Below are positions 44,063-52,948 of a DNA stretch of 64,000 nucleotides, one piece after another. The stretch comes from CAYFUT01 sp964346395. Its GTDB lineage: Bacteria > Bacillota > Halanaerobiia > Halobacteroidales > Halobacteroidaceae. Each line of letters opens with the position of its first letter. Positions within the stretch are counted from its first letter, which is position 1. The notes below the pieces were generated by a model. The model made no database searches. It was not told the origin of the DNA and saw only the letters and a list, made by a program, of their open reading frames with translations. Both the position numbers and the translations under genes were made by a program. The stretch spans positions 9,881-73,880 of the forward strand of contig CAYFUT010000005.1 of NCBI GenBank assembly GCA_964346395.1. Reading direction: 5' to 3'.

Positions 44063-45205
44063 ATGATTAACTATAAACAGGTAGTCAAAAGGTACTCAGA
44101 AGGAACTGACGAAATAACGGCGGTTGATAATTTATCTCTAGAAGTTCCAGCGGGAGAATTAGTAGTCTTACTGGGGCCGTCTGGATGTGGAAAAACTACT
44201 CTTTTGCGATTGACTAATCGTTTGGAAGAACTCAGCGCGGGACAGATAATAATTAATGGTACTGATATTACACAGCAAGATGAGGTCGAATTAAGGCAGA
44301 GAATTGGTTATGTAATCCAGGAAATTGGTCTGTTTCCCAATAAAACGATTGGAGAAAATGTAGGAATGGTACCCAAAATTATCGGTTGGGAAGCAGCAAG
44401 AATTGAAACGCGGGTTAATCAACTGCTGAGGATGATGAATTTAGAACCAGAAGTTTATAAAAATCGTTATCCGGCTCAATTATCAGGCGGCCAAAGGCAG
44501 CGAGTAGGAGTAGCTCGAGCACTGGGAGCGGATCCTGAAATTTTATTAATGGATGAGCCCTTTGGGGCTATTGATCCCATTAATCGGCAGCAAATTCAAA
44601 ATGAATTTCTTAAACTGCAGGAGAAGCTGGGAAAGACTATTGTTTTTGTCAGTCATGATATCCAGGAAGCTATCAAAATGGGAGATCGCATTGCCCTTAT
44701 GAAGCAGGGCCAACTGATTCAGTACGCTACCCCAGAGGAAATTCTGATGCAGCCGGCAGATGACTTTGTCCGTGATTTTGTTGGTACTGAACGAGCAATG
44801 AAAGCCTTAAGCTTAATTCGAGTGAAAGAAGCCATGGGAGACGTAGCATATAAATATGAAGATTTAGCAATTAATGAAGCGCTAAAATGGCTAACTAAAC
44901 ACCGCCAAGATTATTTATTAATTTGTGCACCGCAAAAAGAACCTTTAGGTTATGTCAGTAGAGAAGAATTGGAATCAGCAGTAAGAACGGGAGCAGAAAA
45001 AATCAAACCTTATATTCGAGACTTATATACAGTTTTATATTATGAGGATACGCTGCAGGAAGCGTTAACAGCAATGGTGTCCAATGAAGTGACTACTTTG
45101 TATGTTGTAGATGAAGATGATAAATTGGTAGGAACTATTGATTTTGATGATATTCAGGCTTATTTACAGGCTAATTACCAAGTAGCTAAGGAGTCAACAC
45201 AATGA
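44063..45205 (+). CDS. opuCA: Osmolyte ABC transporter ATP-binding subunit with tandem CBS domains
   Basis: A 380-residue ATPase energising the osmolyte importer. Walker A 'GPSGCGKTT', signature 'LSGGQRQR' and Walker B 'LLMDEPFGAID' are intact. C-terminal tandem CBS domains (about 255-375) probably sense ionic strength or cyclic di-AMP, as known for OpuC-type ATPases. I chose ATG 44063 because AGGAG lies 9 bases upstream; GTG 44054 overlaps that ribosome site. Its stop overlaps the next start. Confidence 0.94.
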   Translation: MINYKQVVKRYSEGTDEITAVDNLSLEVPAGELVVLLGPSGCGKTTLLRLTNRLEELSAGQIIINGTDITQQDEVELRQRIGYVIQEIGLFPNKTIGENVGMVPKIIGWEAARIETRVNQLLRMMNLEPEVYKNRYPAQLSGGQRQRVGVARALGADPEILLMDEPFGAIDPINRQQIQNEFLKLQEKLGKTIVFVSHDIQEAIKMGDRIALMKQGQLIQYATPEEILMQPADDFVRDFVGTERAMKALSLIRVKEAMGDVAYKYEDLAINEALKWLTKHRQDYLLICAPQKEPLGYVSREELESAVRTGAEKIKPYIRDLYTVLYYEDTLQEALTAMVSNEVTTLYVVDEDDKLVGTIDFDDIQAYLQANYQVAKESTQ

Positions 45206-45861
45206 TTGAATTTTTGCTCACCAATTGGAGAAAAGCATTATTTTTAACGGGAGAACATTTGTTTTTAGTCTTGGTTTCTTCAGCAGTAGCGGTAGTGATA
45301 GGAGTTTCGCTGGGAATTTTAATAACAGCGAAAGAAGACTTAGCACCGGTAGTTCTCAATATAGCAAATATAATAATGACTATTCCCAGCATTGCTTTGT
45401 TTGGGATTATGCTGCCTTTGTTATCAGTGTTTAATTTAGGATTAGGGAAAGTACCAGTTATAGTTGCTTTAGTTTTGTATTCTCAACTACCAATTATCAG
45501 AAATACATATACAGCAATAAAGAATATTGATCCGTCTATAGTTGAAGCAGCCCGGGGAATGGGGCTATCAGCCAGTAAGCGGCTGTGGGAAATAGAAATC
45601 CCGCTGGCTTTGCCGGTAATTATTGCTGGGCTGCGGATTGCGGTAGTAATGAATATTGGAATAGTAACCTTAGCGGTTTATGTAGGAGCAGGTGGTTTAG
45701 GAGAGTTTATCCAGCGGGGAATTCAGCAGGTTTATAAAGAACAGATTTTGGCGGGAGCTCTGCTGGTATCTTTATTGGCAATTGTGGTAGAAGCCCTGCT
45801 GTATGGTGTAGAGTATTTGGTGACTCCGACCGGAGTTAGAAAGGAGCAAAAGCATGAATAA
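45202..45861 (+). CDS. Osmolyte ABC transporter permease 1
   Basis: A 219-residue inner-membrane permease of the OpuCB/ProW type with five to six helices. The EAA-type ATPase-docking loop is 'EAARGMGLSASKRLWEIEIP'. ATG overlaps the TGA of the ATPase gene (ATGA), showing translational coupling, and its own end overlaps the next permease. Confidence 0.94.
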   Translation: MIEFLLTNWRKALFLTGEHLFLVLVSSAVAVVIGVSLGILITAKEDLAPVVLNIANIIMTIPSIALFGIMLPLLSVFNLGLGKVPVIVALVLYSQLPIIRNTYTAIKNIDPSIVEAARGMGLSASKRLWEIEIPLALPVIIAGLRIAVVMNIGIVTLAVYVGAGGLGEFIQRGIQQVYKEQILAGALLVSLLAIVVEALLYGVEYLVTPTGVRKEQKHE

Positions 45862-46588
45862 GCGAGGAGCACGGATTTATCGGCGGGTGCTGCTGGGGTT
45901 TTTGGGATTATTGCTAATTTATTCTTTGCTAAGTGATCTGGATAAATATTTTCTAAACAATTGGCAGCAGATTGTTCGGTTGCTTAAACAGCACTTAATT
46001 TTAGTCAGCAGTTCTTTAGTAATAGCTACTAGTTTGGGTTTAACTGTCGGGATTTTGTTTAGCCGGCCTCAGTTAAACCAGTATCAGGGAGTAGTGATGT
46101 ATATCGTTGGTTTAGGCCAAACTATTCCTTCCCTAGCAGTGTTGGCCCTGGCTATGAGTTTTTTGGGAATAGGACGAAGGCCGGCAATTTTGGCTTTGAC
46201 TATTTATACGGTGCTGCCTATAGCGAGAAATACATTAGCCGGTTTGGAAGCAGTGGGGGATGACCTAATTGATGCTGCCCGGGGAATGGGTTTGACTCCC
46301 TTACAGATTTTACTGGAGGTAGAGTTACCAAATGCACTACGGGTAATTTTAACAGGATTTAGGTTGGCGATGGTAATTAATATTGGTACTGCTGCCCTGG
46401 GAACTTTGGTAGGAGCAGGGGGGCTTGGAGAGCAGATTTTTACCGGAATTAGTTTTTTACAGCCTAAAATAATGCTTTCTGGGGCGCTGCCGACTGCTTT
46501 TTTGGCTTTGATTGCTGATTATGGAGTGCAGTGGCTAGAAAGAATATTGATTTCTGATGGCCTTCAGCTAGCTAATAATGAACAGTAA
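45854..46588 (+). CDS. Osmolyte ABC transporter permease 2
   Basis: A 244-residue permease paralogous to the preceding gene, with an N-terminal extension of one extra helix. The docking loop is 'DAARGMGLTPLQILLEVELP'. It overlaps the first permease by 8 bases. The two permeases probably form a heterodimeric channel. An A/T-rich stretch with no clear terminator follows. Confidence 0.94.
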   Translation: MNKRGARIYRRVLLGFLGLLLIYSLLSDLDKYFLNNWQQIVRLLKQHLILVSSSLVIATSLGLTVGILFSRPQLNQYQGVVMYIVGLGQTIPSLAVLALAMSFLGIGRRPAILALTIYTVLPIARNTLAGLEAVGDDLIDAARGMGLTPLQILLEVELPNALRVILTGFRLAMVINIGTAALGTLVGAGGLGEQIFTGISFLQPKIMLSGALPTAFLALIADYGVQWLERILISDGLQLANNEQ

Positions 46589-46691
46589 ATAAAAAAATAT
46601 TTATTTTTCTTTTTATAAGCAGGAATAATAATTATTAATCTTTAATACTATAAATAGAGCAGTATAAGATTATAAAATAAGGAGGCCAATT

Positions 46692-47861
46692 ATGGAACCG
46701 GTAAAATTGATGGAAGATGTTTATTGGGTAGGTGGTATTGATTGGGACTTGCGCAATTTTCACGGTTATTCTACCGGGCGCGGTTCTACGTATAATGCTT
46801 ATTTGATTATTGATGACCAGGTAACTTTAATTGATACAGTAAAACATTATCTATATGAGGAGATGATTGACCGGATTTCTCAGGTGATAGCCCCGGAAGA
46901 AATTGATTATATTGTTTCTAATCATGTGGAAATGGATCATTCGGGCGGATTACCGAACCTGATAGAGGAAACTGAGGGAGCTACGGTAGTTACTTCGCCG
47001 AAGGGCAAGGAAGGTTTAGCCCAGCATTATCAAACTGATGATTGGGATTTTGAAGTGGCAACACCCGGAAATAGTTTGGACTTAGGAACCAAAAGTTTAG
47101 ATTTTGTACTGACTCCGATGGTCCACTGGCCGGATAATATGGTTACCTATCTGCCGGAAGAAAAGATACTATTTTCTAATGATGCTTTTGGCCAACATTT
47201 AGCGTCTTCAGAACGATTTGCTGATGATTATGATTTGGATATAGTCATGGAAGAAGCCCAAAAATACTATGCTAATATTGTTCTGCCTTACAGCCAGCAG
47301 GTGCAGAAGGCTTTATCGGGAGTAGCTGACTTGGACATTGAGATGATTGCTCCTTCTCACGGCGTGGTCTGGCAGTCTCATTTAACGGAAATCATTGACA
47401 AGTATAAAAAATGGTCTGCCAATGAAGCAGATGAAGAAGCGCTGGTTATTTATGATACAATGTGGAAATCAACTAAAAAGTTAGCTTATGCTATAGCTTC
47501 TGGGTTTGAGAAAAAAGGAGTTAATGTCAGCTTAAAGAATTTAGAAGTAAATCATATCTCGGATATTATGACGGAAGTATTGACTGCTAAGTATATTTGT
47601 GTAGGCTCGCCGACGCTGAATAATAATATGTTACCCACTGTGGCTTCCTTTTTAACTTATCTAAAAGGGTTAGCTCCTAAAGATAGAACTGGATTGGCGT
47701 TTGGTTCTTATGGTTGGGGCGGTCAAAGTGTTGGACAAGTAGCTGAAATTTTAGCTGAAGATTGTGGGTTTGATCTTTTAGATCAGATCCAGGTGCAGTA
47801 TGTGCCTGGTGAAGATAAATTAGATGATATTACTGAACAAATAAAGGAGGAGATTAGCTAA
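46692..47861 (+). CDS. fprA: Flavodiiron protein (oxygen/NO reductase)
   Basis: A 389-residue A-type flavoprotein that reduces O2 to water (and/or NO) in anaerobes. The beta-lactamase-fold diiron site shows 'HVEMDHSGG' (His78, Glu80, Asp82, His83), a His in 'MVHWPD', an Asp in 'SNDAFGQH' and a late His in 'APSHGVVW'. The C-terminal flavodoxin domain ('YDTMWKSTKKLAYAI', 'GSPTLNNNM') binds FMN. Its stop shares a base with the desulfoferrodoxin start, so the two oxygen-defence enzymes are coupled. AAGGAGG ribosome site. Confidence 0.96.
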   Translation: MEPVKLMEDVYWVGGIDWDLRNFHGYSTGRGSTYNAYLIIDDQVTLIDTVKHYLYEEMIDRISQVIAPEEIDYIVSNHVEMDHSGGLPNLIEETEGATVVTSPKGKEGLAQHYQTDDWDFEVATPGNSLDLGTKSLDFVLTPMVHWPDNMVTYLPEEKILFSNDAFGQHLASSERFADDYDLDIVMEEAQKYYANIVLPYSQQVQKALSGVADLDIEMIAPSHGVVWQSHLTEIIDKYKKWSANEADEEALVIYDTMWKSTKKLAYAIASGFEKKGVNVSLKNLEVNHISDIMTEVLTAKYICVGSPTLNNNMLPTVASFLTYLKGLAPKDRTGLAFGSYGWGGQSVGQVAEILAEDCGFDLLDQIQVQYVPGEDKLDDITEQIKEEIS

Positions 47862-48244
47862 TGAGTATTGAAGTTGGGGATGTTTATAAGTGTGAGATTT
47901 GTGGAAATGTAATTGAGGTGCTGCATGCTGGTCAGCCGGCGTTAGTCTGCTGTGGGGAAGAAATGACTAAATTAGAAGAACAGACTGAAGATGCTGCTAA
48001 TGAAAAACACGTGCCGGTAATTAAAGAAACTGCCGGTGGAGTAGAGGTTGTAGTTGGTACCACGCTGCATCCGATGGAAGATGAACATTATATTGAATTT
48101 ATTGAGGTGCTAACTGAAGACAAAGTACTCCGGCAAGAGTTAGAACCAGGAGCTGAGCCGAAGGCAGAGTTTGCTGTGGACAAAGATGAGATTGTTAAAG
48201 CTCGCGAATATTGTAATGTCCATGGGTTATGGAAAGAAGAATAG
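47861..48244 (+). CDS. dfx: Desulfoferrodoxin (superoxide reductase, class I)
   Basis: A 127-residue superoxide reductase. The N-terminal desulforedoxin-type FeCys4 centre is Cys11, Cys14, Cys30, Cys31. The catalytic FeHis4Cys centre uses His50 in 'KHVPV', His residues in 'TLHPMEDEHY', and Cys and His in 'YCNVHGLW'. The enzyme reduces superoxide to peroxide without making O2, as suits an anaerobe. Overlaps fprA by one base; a strong terminator follows. Confidence 0.97.
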   Translation: MSIEVGDVYKCEICGNVIEVLHAGQPALVCCGEEMTKLEEQTEDAANEKHVPVIKETAGGVEVVVGTTLHPMEDEHYIEFIEVLTEDKVLRQELEPGAEPKAEFAVDKDEIVKAREYCNVHGLWKEE

Positions 48245-48247
48245 GTT

Positions 48248-48284
48248 TTACCCCCCTTCGTGAGCTAAGGGGGGTTTTTATTCT
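48248..48284 (+). terminator. Terminator after fprA-dfx
   Basis: ACCCCCCTT (48250-48258) pairs with AAGGGGGGT (48267-48275) and is followed by a T run. It lies at the convergent junction with the 2H phosphoesterase gene and may serve both directions. Confidence 0.88.
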
Positions 48285-48844
48285 AGTGAATAGGAAGTAA
48301 TCACTTTTGCTTCGGGGTCAAGAGTGGGGCGCCATAGTTCTATGTTTTGGGCGTGAGTAGTTAAGGGATGGTTGATGCCCTCTAAAAGCGAGCACATTTT
48401 ATTGAAATCAACTTGAGGTATAGATTTATCGCTTAATAAATCACTGATTAATGTAATATGGAACTGCCAGTCTTGATAGTTATAAATAGTAGAAAGCTGT
48501 CGTGACCTTAGTTTATTGTGTAAGGTATTACTGACAGTAAGGAGAGAATCAGTTTCTGCTATGTTAAGAACTAAAAAATTATTGTCAAAACAGGTAAAAT
48601 CATCAATCTCGATTTTAACCTGCTGGGTATTAGCGGCAATCTTGCGAATGGTTTGGGTTGCGGTTTGAACCCCTTCAATTTGAACTTTATCTAAAGTAAT
48701 ATGCAGTTCTGGATATTGCCCATCAGGAAATAAATTATAGGCAGCAGCTACTTTTTCTTGTAATTGGCTTAACGGAGAAATATCTTTTTCGGGTAAAGTT
48801 AATACCACAAACAATTGATTAGTGAGAGCACTGTCTTTAATCAT
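48278..48844 (-). CDS. 2H phosphoesterase (LigT / RNA 2',3'-cyclic phosphodiesterase-like)
   Basis: A 188-residue protein with two His-x-Thr motifs, 'ELHITLD' and 'QFHITLI', the catalytic pair of the 2H phosphoesterase fold. The spacing (about 80 residues) fits LigT-like enzymes that act on cyclic phosphates of RNA or nucleotides. I chose the start at 48844 because GGAGGA lies 6 bases upstream on the minus strand; the longer frame from 48916 has none. It is divergent from cheD. Confidence 0.85.
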   Translation of the reverse strand: MIKDSALTNQLFVVLTLPEKDISPLSQLQEKVAAAYNLFPDGQYPELHITLDKVQIEGVQTATQTIRKIAANTQQVKIEIDDFTCFDNNFLVLNIAETDSLLTVSNTLHNKLRSRQLSTIYNYQDWQFHITLISDLLSDKSIPQVDFNKMCSLLEGINHPLTTHAQNIELWRPTLDPEAKVITSYSLE

Positions 48845-48946
48845 TTTTTTTCCTCCAGAAGATTGATAATTAATTAGATGTAGTTTTATTGTAAGATACC
48901 TTATCTCTAATAGCAAATTGAATTGTCACTGATGAGGAGTGAAAAG

Positions 48947-49543
48947 ATGAATAAATCTTTTAATAAAAAGTTTCAGCGGACTGTGTATGAGGTATATGCC
49001 GGGGAATATTACGTTACTGATGATACAGAAGTGGTACTCAGTACTTTATTGGGCTCTTGTGTAGCGGTCTGTATGCGGGATAAATGGAATAAAATAGCAG
49101 GGATTAATCATATCATGCTCTCCAACAGTGCCCGGCCGGAAGAAATGCTGACTAATTCTGATGCCAGGTATGGGATTCATGCTATGGAGCTGTTGATTAA
49201 TGAATTGATGAAAGCAGGAGCAAATCGGAGTCGGTTAGAAGCAAAGGTATTTGGCGGCGGGAAAGTGCTGAATCAGGGCTCTGGGCAAGTAGCTTACTCT
49301 AATGTAGAGTTTGCGGTTTCTTATCTCAAGAAGGAGGGGATTCCGATATTGGCCCGGGATACTGGGGGAGAAGAAGGGAGGAAAATTTATTTTTTCCCGG
49401 ATGACTTTTCGGTTTATCTCCGGCGGATTGAAATGGCTAAGCCGTTAGCGGAAGTAAAACAGCAGGAAAAGCAGTATTTAAAAGAGTTAAAAGGAACTGA
49501 AAGGGGAGGGGAAAGTTACCTATTTAATCAGGATGAAGAATAA
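48947..49543 (+). CDS. cheD: Chemoreceptor glutamine deamidase CheD
   Basis: A 198-residue CheD, longer than usual by a charged C-terminal tail. The catalytic Cys is in 'LGSCVAVCM' and the His in 'GINHIML'; 'VFGGGKVL' is also typical. CheD deamidates receptor Gln residues and, in Bacillus-type systems, is recruited by CheC, but no cheC is seen here. I chose ATG 48947, eight bases after GAGGAG. First gene of the chemotaxis cluster; a hairpin terminator follows, so the cluster may have more than one transcript. Confidence 0.95.
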   Translation: MNKSFNKKFQRTVYEVYAGEYYVTDDTEVVLSTLLGSCVAVCMRDKWNKIAGINHIMLSNSARPEEMLTNSDARYGIHAMELLINELMKAGANRSRLEAKVFGGGKVLNQGSGQVAYSNVEFAVSYLKKEGIPILARDTGGEEGRKIYFFPDDFSVYLRRIEMAKPLAEVKQQEKQYLKELKGTERGGESYLFNQDEE

Positions 49544-49566
49544 TAAAACAAAAAACATCTTTTTTT

Positions 49567-49592
49567 AAACATTTGCTAAATGTTTTTTAGGA
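49567..49592 (+). terminator. Terminator after cheD
   Basis: AAACATTT (49567-49574) pairs with AAATGTTT (49578-49585), 3-base loop, T run. Confidence 0.65.
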
Positions 49593-49689
49593 AGCAGGGA
49601 GGAATAACTTGAATTTTGTAGAATAACCATTTGTAGAATAACCTAGATTAGAACTTTATACAGTTATTTTTAGGGGAGGTTGATAATCA

Positions 49690-50001
49690 ATGAAAATTAA
49701 GGAAGAAAGCCAGCAGAAAGCAATTGCGATTCCGGAAGGGAAAATTGATATTACTAATTCACAGGAAATAAAAGAAAGATTATTGGAGCTGATTGAAGAG
49801 GAATTTACTGAAATTGTAGTTGATTTTACTAATGTAGATAATGTAGATAGTTCTGGTTTAGGGAAATTACTATTACTGCATAAACGGTTGAAGGAAAAAG
49901 GTGGTAAATTAAAGATAGTTAACGTTTCTAGTGATTATGTACGGAAGATGTTTTCGATGATTCATTTAAATAAGGTCTTAGATATTGAGGGAGTAGAGTA
50001 A
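49690..50001 (+). CDS. STAS-domain protein (anti-sigma-factor-antagonist type)
   Basis: A 103-residue single STAS domain of the SpoIIAA type. The phosphorylatable Ser is in 'VDSSGLGKLL'. Such proteins normally bind an anti-sigma kinase and are regulated by Ser phosphorylation. No anti-sigma kinase gene is adjacent; here the gene lies among chemotaxis genes and could control the switch between motility states. GGGGAGG ribosome site. Confidence 0.9.
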   Translation: MKIKEESQQKAIAIPEGKIDITNSQEIKERLLELIEEEFTEIVVDFTNVDNVDSSGLGKLLLLHKRLKEKGGKLKIVNVSSDYVRKMFSMIHLNKVLDIEGVE

Positions 50002-50007
50002 ACTTGA

Positions 50008-50042
50008 GGACTGATAGCAGACTGCTGTCAGTCTGTTATTTA
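50008..50042 (+). terminator. Hairpin after the first STAS gene
   Basis: GACTGATAGCAG (50009-50020) can pair with CTGCTGTCAGTC (50022-50033), one wobble; the T tract is short. Confidence 0.55.
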
Positions 50043-50197
50043 TTCCATTATTTAGTAATAGTTTCTATTATGAGTTTATTTAGTTATTCACATATCTTAC
50101 ATAGTTTGATTAAATCACTAATTTAATACTTTTATTAAATGATAAGTAAGGCAGGAGAGTTAAGCGGGCAGTTGTTCTAGAAAGTGAGGTGAAGAAA

Positions 50198-52051
50198 ATG
50201 AAAAATAAGTTAGAATTTAATTTAAATCCAGAACTACAGAAGTTAGAGGAAATGATAGCTACTACAGAAGAATTTTACGGCCTTATTTCCAATAGATTAC
50301 CGGAAATTGAACAGGAAATAGATGATACTATTGAAGAAACTGAGCTGTTAATTGATTATTTTACAGATACTTCGCAGACTGCAAATGCTGGTAGTAACTC
50401 GCAGCAAATCGAGGCGGCAAAGGAAGCTCAGATAGCAGAAGTGCTAAATAATTTACAGAAAAGAATTGACCAGGTGTATGAAGCCTTATCGGCCCGCGAA
50501 GATATTTCACAGTTGTTAGCAGGATTTGTACAAGATGACAGCCAGGAGGAAGCAGAATTTGCCCAAATTCTGCAGATGGTTGACCAATTGAATCAGGTTC
50601 TCCGTAATTTAGAGAATTTATCTATTAATGCAGTAATTTTTTCAGTTAAAAAAGATAAAGAAGGTGCAGCTTTTCGGGTAATTTCCGATGAAATTAACAG
50701 CTTATCTAATCAACTAAAAGAGAAATATGGACAAGTAGAAAGTGAACTCCAGGGTCTGCAGACCTGGTATGATGAATTTACGGCTGAACTAGAAGATTTA
50801 ATTGCTATTGAAGAAAAAATTTCTACTGAATATAGAGGTGAAATTGAAAAAATATTTACGGAGGTTCTAGATTCGCTGCAGACGGTGGCCGATATTTTGC
50901 GTGATTTTATGAACCATATTCAGACTGCTGTAGAACCTATTTATGATATTATTGTACTGCTGCAGAATCAAGATATTATCCGCCAGAATATAGAAAATTT
51001 AAGTGAAATTATTACTTCCTTACAGCAGGAAATTGATAATTTAGAGCTGGGGGAGCAGGATGTCGACCAGAATTTAAATATGTTGTCTTTCATTACCGAT
51101 GTTTCTCACCTCGGGCAGAAACTGATGAACAATATTTTAAATCAATTAGATGACTCCTTATTTAAAATTCAGGATAAATTTGACCAAATGGAAACTAGTT
51201 TACAGGAAGTGGACGAGGAAGGGACGCAGGTTTTTGATTTTTTTGCTGGTCAACCGAGTCAAGAGCAGTCGGGGAAAAGCAGCGTGGATTTGATTTATAG
51301 TCAGTTAATTGATTTTGTTCCGCAGTTAATTGAAGAATTAGAAGTTTTAGGCGGTAAATATGAACAGATAATTAAAAACCAAGATCGGTTTTATACGCAA
51401 ATGGATAATTTAGAAGAAGAATTTTCTGAAATTGATAAGGTTGCTGATCAATTTCAAAAATTAGAGGTATTAGCTAAAATTGAATTTGCCCGGATGAAAT
51501 CGGATGACCAATCGTTTGTGCGCAATATTGAAGAAGCTATTGAGAAGTTTATTACTGCTAGTCAGGAAAATGAAGATTTATATAAAAAGTTGCGAGAAGA
51601 ATTAGCTGCGGATTATGATCAATTTATAGCTCTTTCCCGCCGTGATAAGAAGCAGATTAATGATTCGCGGCAGATTATTGAAGAGTCAGAGCAGAAATTG
51701 TTAATGACTAAGCAATTAATTAAAGAGGCTATTCAAGGTTTGTATCATTCAATTGCCCAGTTGATTGATGATATTCTGCAGGTGAATCAAGAAATAGAGG
51801 AAGTGTATCATTTAAAGGCCAGGGGAGAGAAGTTTATTAGTAAGTTAACTAGCCTAGAGGAAGAAGCAGAAAGTATTAAACAGGATTATTTAGAGAAGCG
51901 GGGCATAGAGGAGTGGGAGTTTAATAATTCCCGATTACAGGAGTTAGAAGATAAATTCAGCAGTTATTTAGAGCGGAAGACAGCTAATGAGGAAGTGACT
52001 GACTTTGAGGTTGATGCCGGCAGCGAAGGGGGAGAATTAACTATGTTTTAA
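50198..52051 (+). CDS. Divergent soluble chemoreceptor-like coiled-coil protein
   Basis: A 617-residue protein made almost entirely of heptad-rich helices, with no membrane segment. Around residues 139-170, 'NLSINAVIFSVKKD' followed by 'EGAAFRVISDEINSLS' lines up with the hairpin tip of methyl-accepting chemotaxis proteins ('NLLALNAAIEAARAGE', 'GFAVVAEEIRELA'). The Glu/Arg contacts for CheA and CheW are replaced by Phe-Ser-Val-Lys-Lys. It therefore looks like a cytosolic, altered receptor or scaffold in the chemotaxis array. I chose ATG 50198, seven bases after GAGG; an in-frame GTG at 50189 overlaps that site. Confidence 0.65.
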   Translation: MKNKLEFNLNPELQKLEEMIATTEEFYGLISNRLPEIEQEIDDTIEETELLIDYFTDTSQTANAGSNSQQIEAAKEAQIAEVLNNLQKRIDQVYEALSAREDISQLLAGFVQDDSQEEAEFAQILQMVDQLNQVLRNLENLSINAVIFSVKKDKEGAAFRVISDEINSLSNQLKEKYGQVESELQGLQTWYDEFTAELEDLIAIEEKISTEYRGEIEKIFTEVLDSLQTVADILRDFMNHIQTAVEPIYDIIVLLQNQDIIRQNIENLSEIITSLQQEIDNLELGEQDVDQNLNMLSFITDVSHLGQKLMNNILNQLDDSLFKIQDKFDQMETSLQEVDEEGTQVFDFFAGQPSQEQSGKSSVDLIYSQLIDFVPQLIEELEVLGGKYEQIIKNQDRFYTQMDNLEEEFSEIDKVADQFQKLEVLAKIEFARMKSDDQSFVRNIEEAIEKFITASQENEDLYKKLREELAADYDQFIALSRRDKKQINDSRQIIEESEQKLLMTKQLIKEAIQGLYHSIAQLIDDILQVNQEIEEVYHLKARGEKFISKLTSLEEEAESIKQDYLEKRGIEEWEFNNSRLQELEDKFSSYLERKTANEEVTDFEVDAGSEGGELTMF

Positions 52052-52056
52052 AGTTT

Positions 52057-52156
52057 NNNNNNNNNNNNNNNNNNNNNNNNNNNNNNNNNNNNNNNNNNNN
52101 NNNNNNNNNNNNNNNNNNNNNNNNNNNNNNNNNNNNNNNNNNNNNNNNNNNNNNNN
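52057..52156. other. Scaffold gap (100 N)
   Basis: A run of exactly 100 N, a standard placeholder. Real length and content are unknown; one or more chemotaxis genes could be missing between the coiled-coil protein and the second STAS gene. The flanks do not overlap. The remaining 52157-52277 stretch holds no gene I can see. Confidence 0.95.
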
Positions 52157-52277
52157 ATCAGTCCTTTAATTAAAGTGATTCAGCCGTAACGTAAGTAAAG
52201 TAAAACTAATATCTACGAGGCGATGTAAAGCTAATATCTTGGAGGAGAATCCTAGTTTTGCTTAGGGAGGGATGGGT

Positions 52278-52559
52278 ATGCAGGAGTTAACCTTACCGGA
52301 AGAATTGACTATTTATAATGTTGCTTCTCTGCGGGAAGAAATTTTGGAATCATCAGCGGATAAAGAAGATTTAACTCTGGACGGAAGTCAGGTGCAGGAA
52401 ATTGATGCGGCGGGAGTTCAGTTATTATTATCTCTGGAAAAAACCACTTTTCGGGAGGAGTTTAGAGTCCAGCTAACTGATATTACTGCGGAAGGAGCAG
52501 AAATATTGGAAGCAGCCGGGGTAAAAGAGTTATTAATGGGAGGGCAGGAAAATGAGTAA
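52278..52559 (+). CDS. STAS-domain protein, non-phosphorylatable type
   Basis: A 93-residue STAS domain (MlaB-like class). The position usually held by phospho-Ser is Ala in 'EIDAAGVQLLL', so it cannot be controlled by that phosphorylation. It overlaps cheY by 8 bases, and STAS-CheY-CheA gene orders are known in chemosensory clusters of other bacteria. I chose ATG 52278, 7 bases after AGGGAGG; ATG 52272 is too close. Confidence 0.85.
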   Translation: MQELTLPEELTIYNVASLREEILESSADKEDLTLDGSQVQEIDAAGVQLLLSLEKTTFREEFRVQLTDITAEGAEILEAAGVKELLMGGQENE

Positions 52560-52932
52560 GAAAATAATGATTGTAGATGATTCTAAAACAATTCGGTCTT
52601 CAGTGGAGTATACTTTAACGAAAGAAGATTATGAAGTATTAACAGCGGAAGACGGCGAGGACGGGCTGGAAAAGTTAAAAGATAATAGTTCTCGTCAGGA
52701 GCGGCCGGAAATGATTATCACTGACATTAATATGCCACGGATGGATGGCATTGAATTTATTGAAGCAGTGAAAGAAGATAGTAAATTTAAGTTTATTCCC
52801 ATTTTGGTATTAACCACTGAATCACAAGACCAGATGAAAGAAAAAGGAAAAAAGGCAGGCGCTGCCGGCTGGTTAGTAAAGCCCTTTGAACCGCAGCAGC
52901 TGCTTGATGTAGTGGCTAAATTTGTGAAGTAG
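52552..52932 (+). CDS. cheY: Single-domain response regulator CheY
   Basis: A 126-residue receiver domain. Phosphoacceptor Asp58 is in 'ITDINMPRMDG'; acidic 'VDDS' near residue 8, Thr in 'LVLTTES' and Lys in 'LVKPFEP' complete the site. It receives phosphate from CheA and acts on the flagellar switch, or on CheA-output of another kind. Overlaps the STAS gene and precedes cheA by 16 bases. Confidence 0.95.
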   Translation: MSKKIMIVDDSKTIRSSVEYTLTKEDYEVLTAEDGEDGLEKLKDNSSRQERPEMIITDINMPRMDGIEFIEAVKEDSKFKFIPILVLTTESQDQMKEKGKKAGAAGWLVKPFEPQQLLDVVAKFVK

Positions 52933-52948
52933 GGAAGGAGGAAAGAAT

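Noticed and set aside
49690..50001. Sporulation SpoIIA operon
   Set aside because: No SpoIIAB-type kinase or sigma factor gene is adjacent; the context is chemotaxis.
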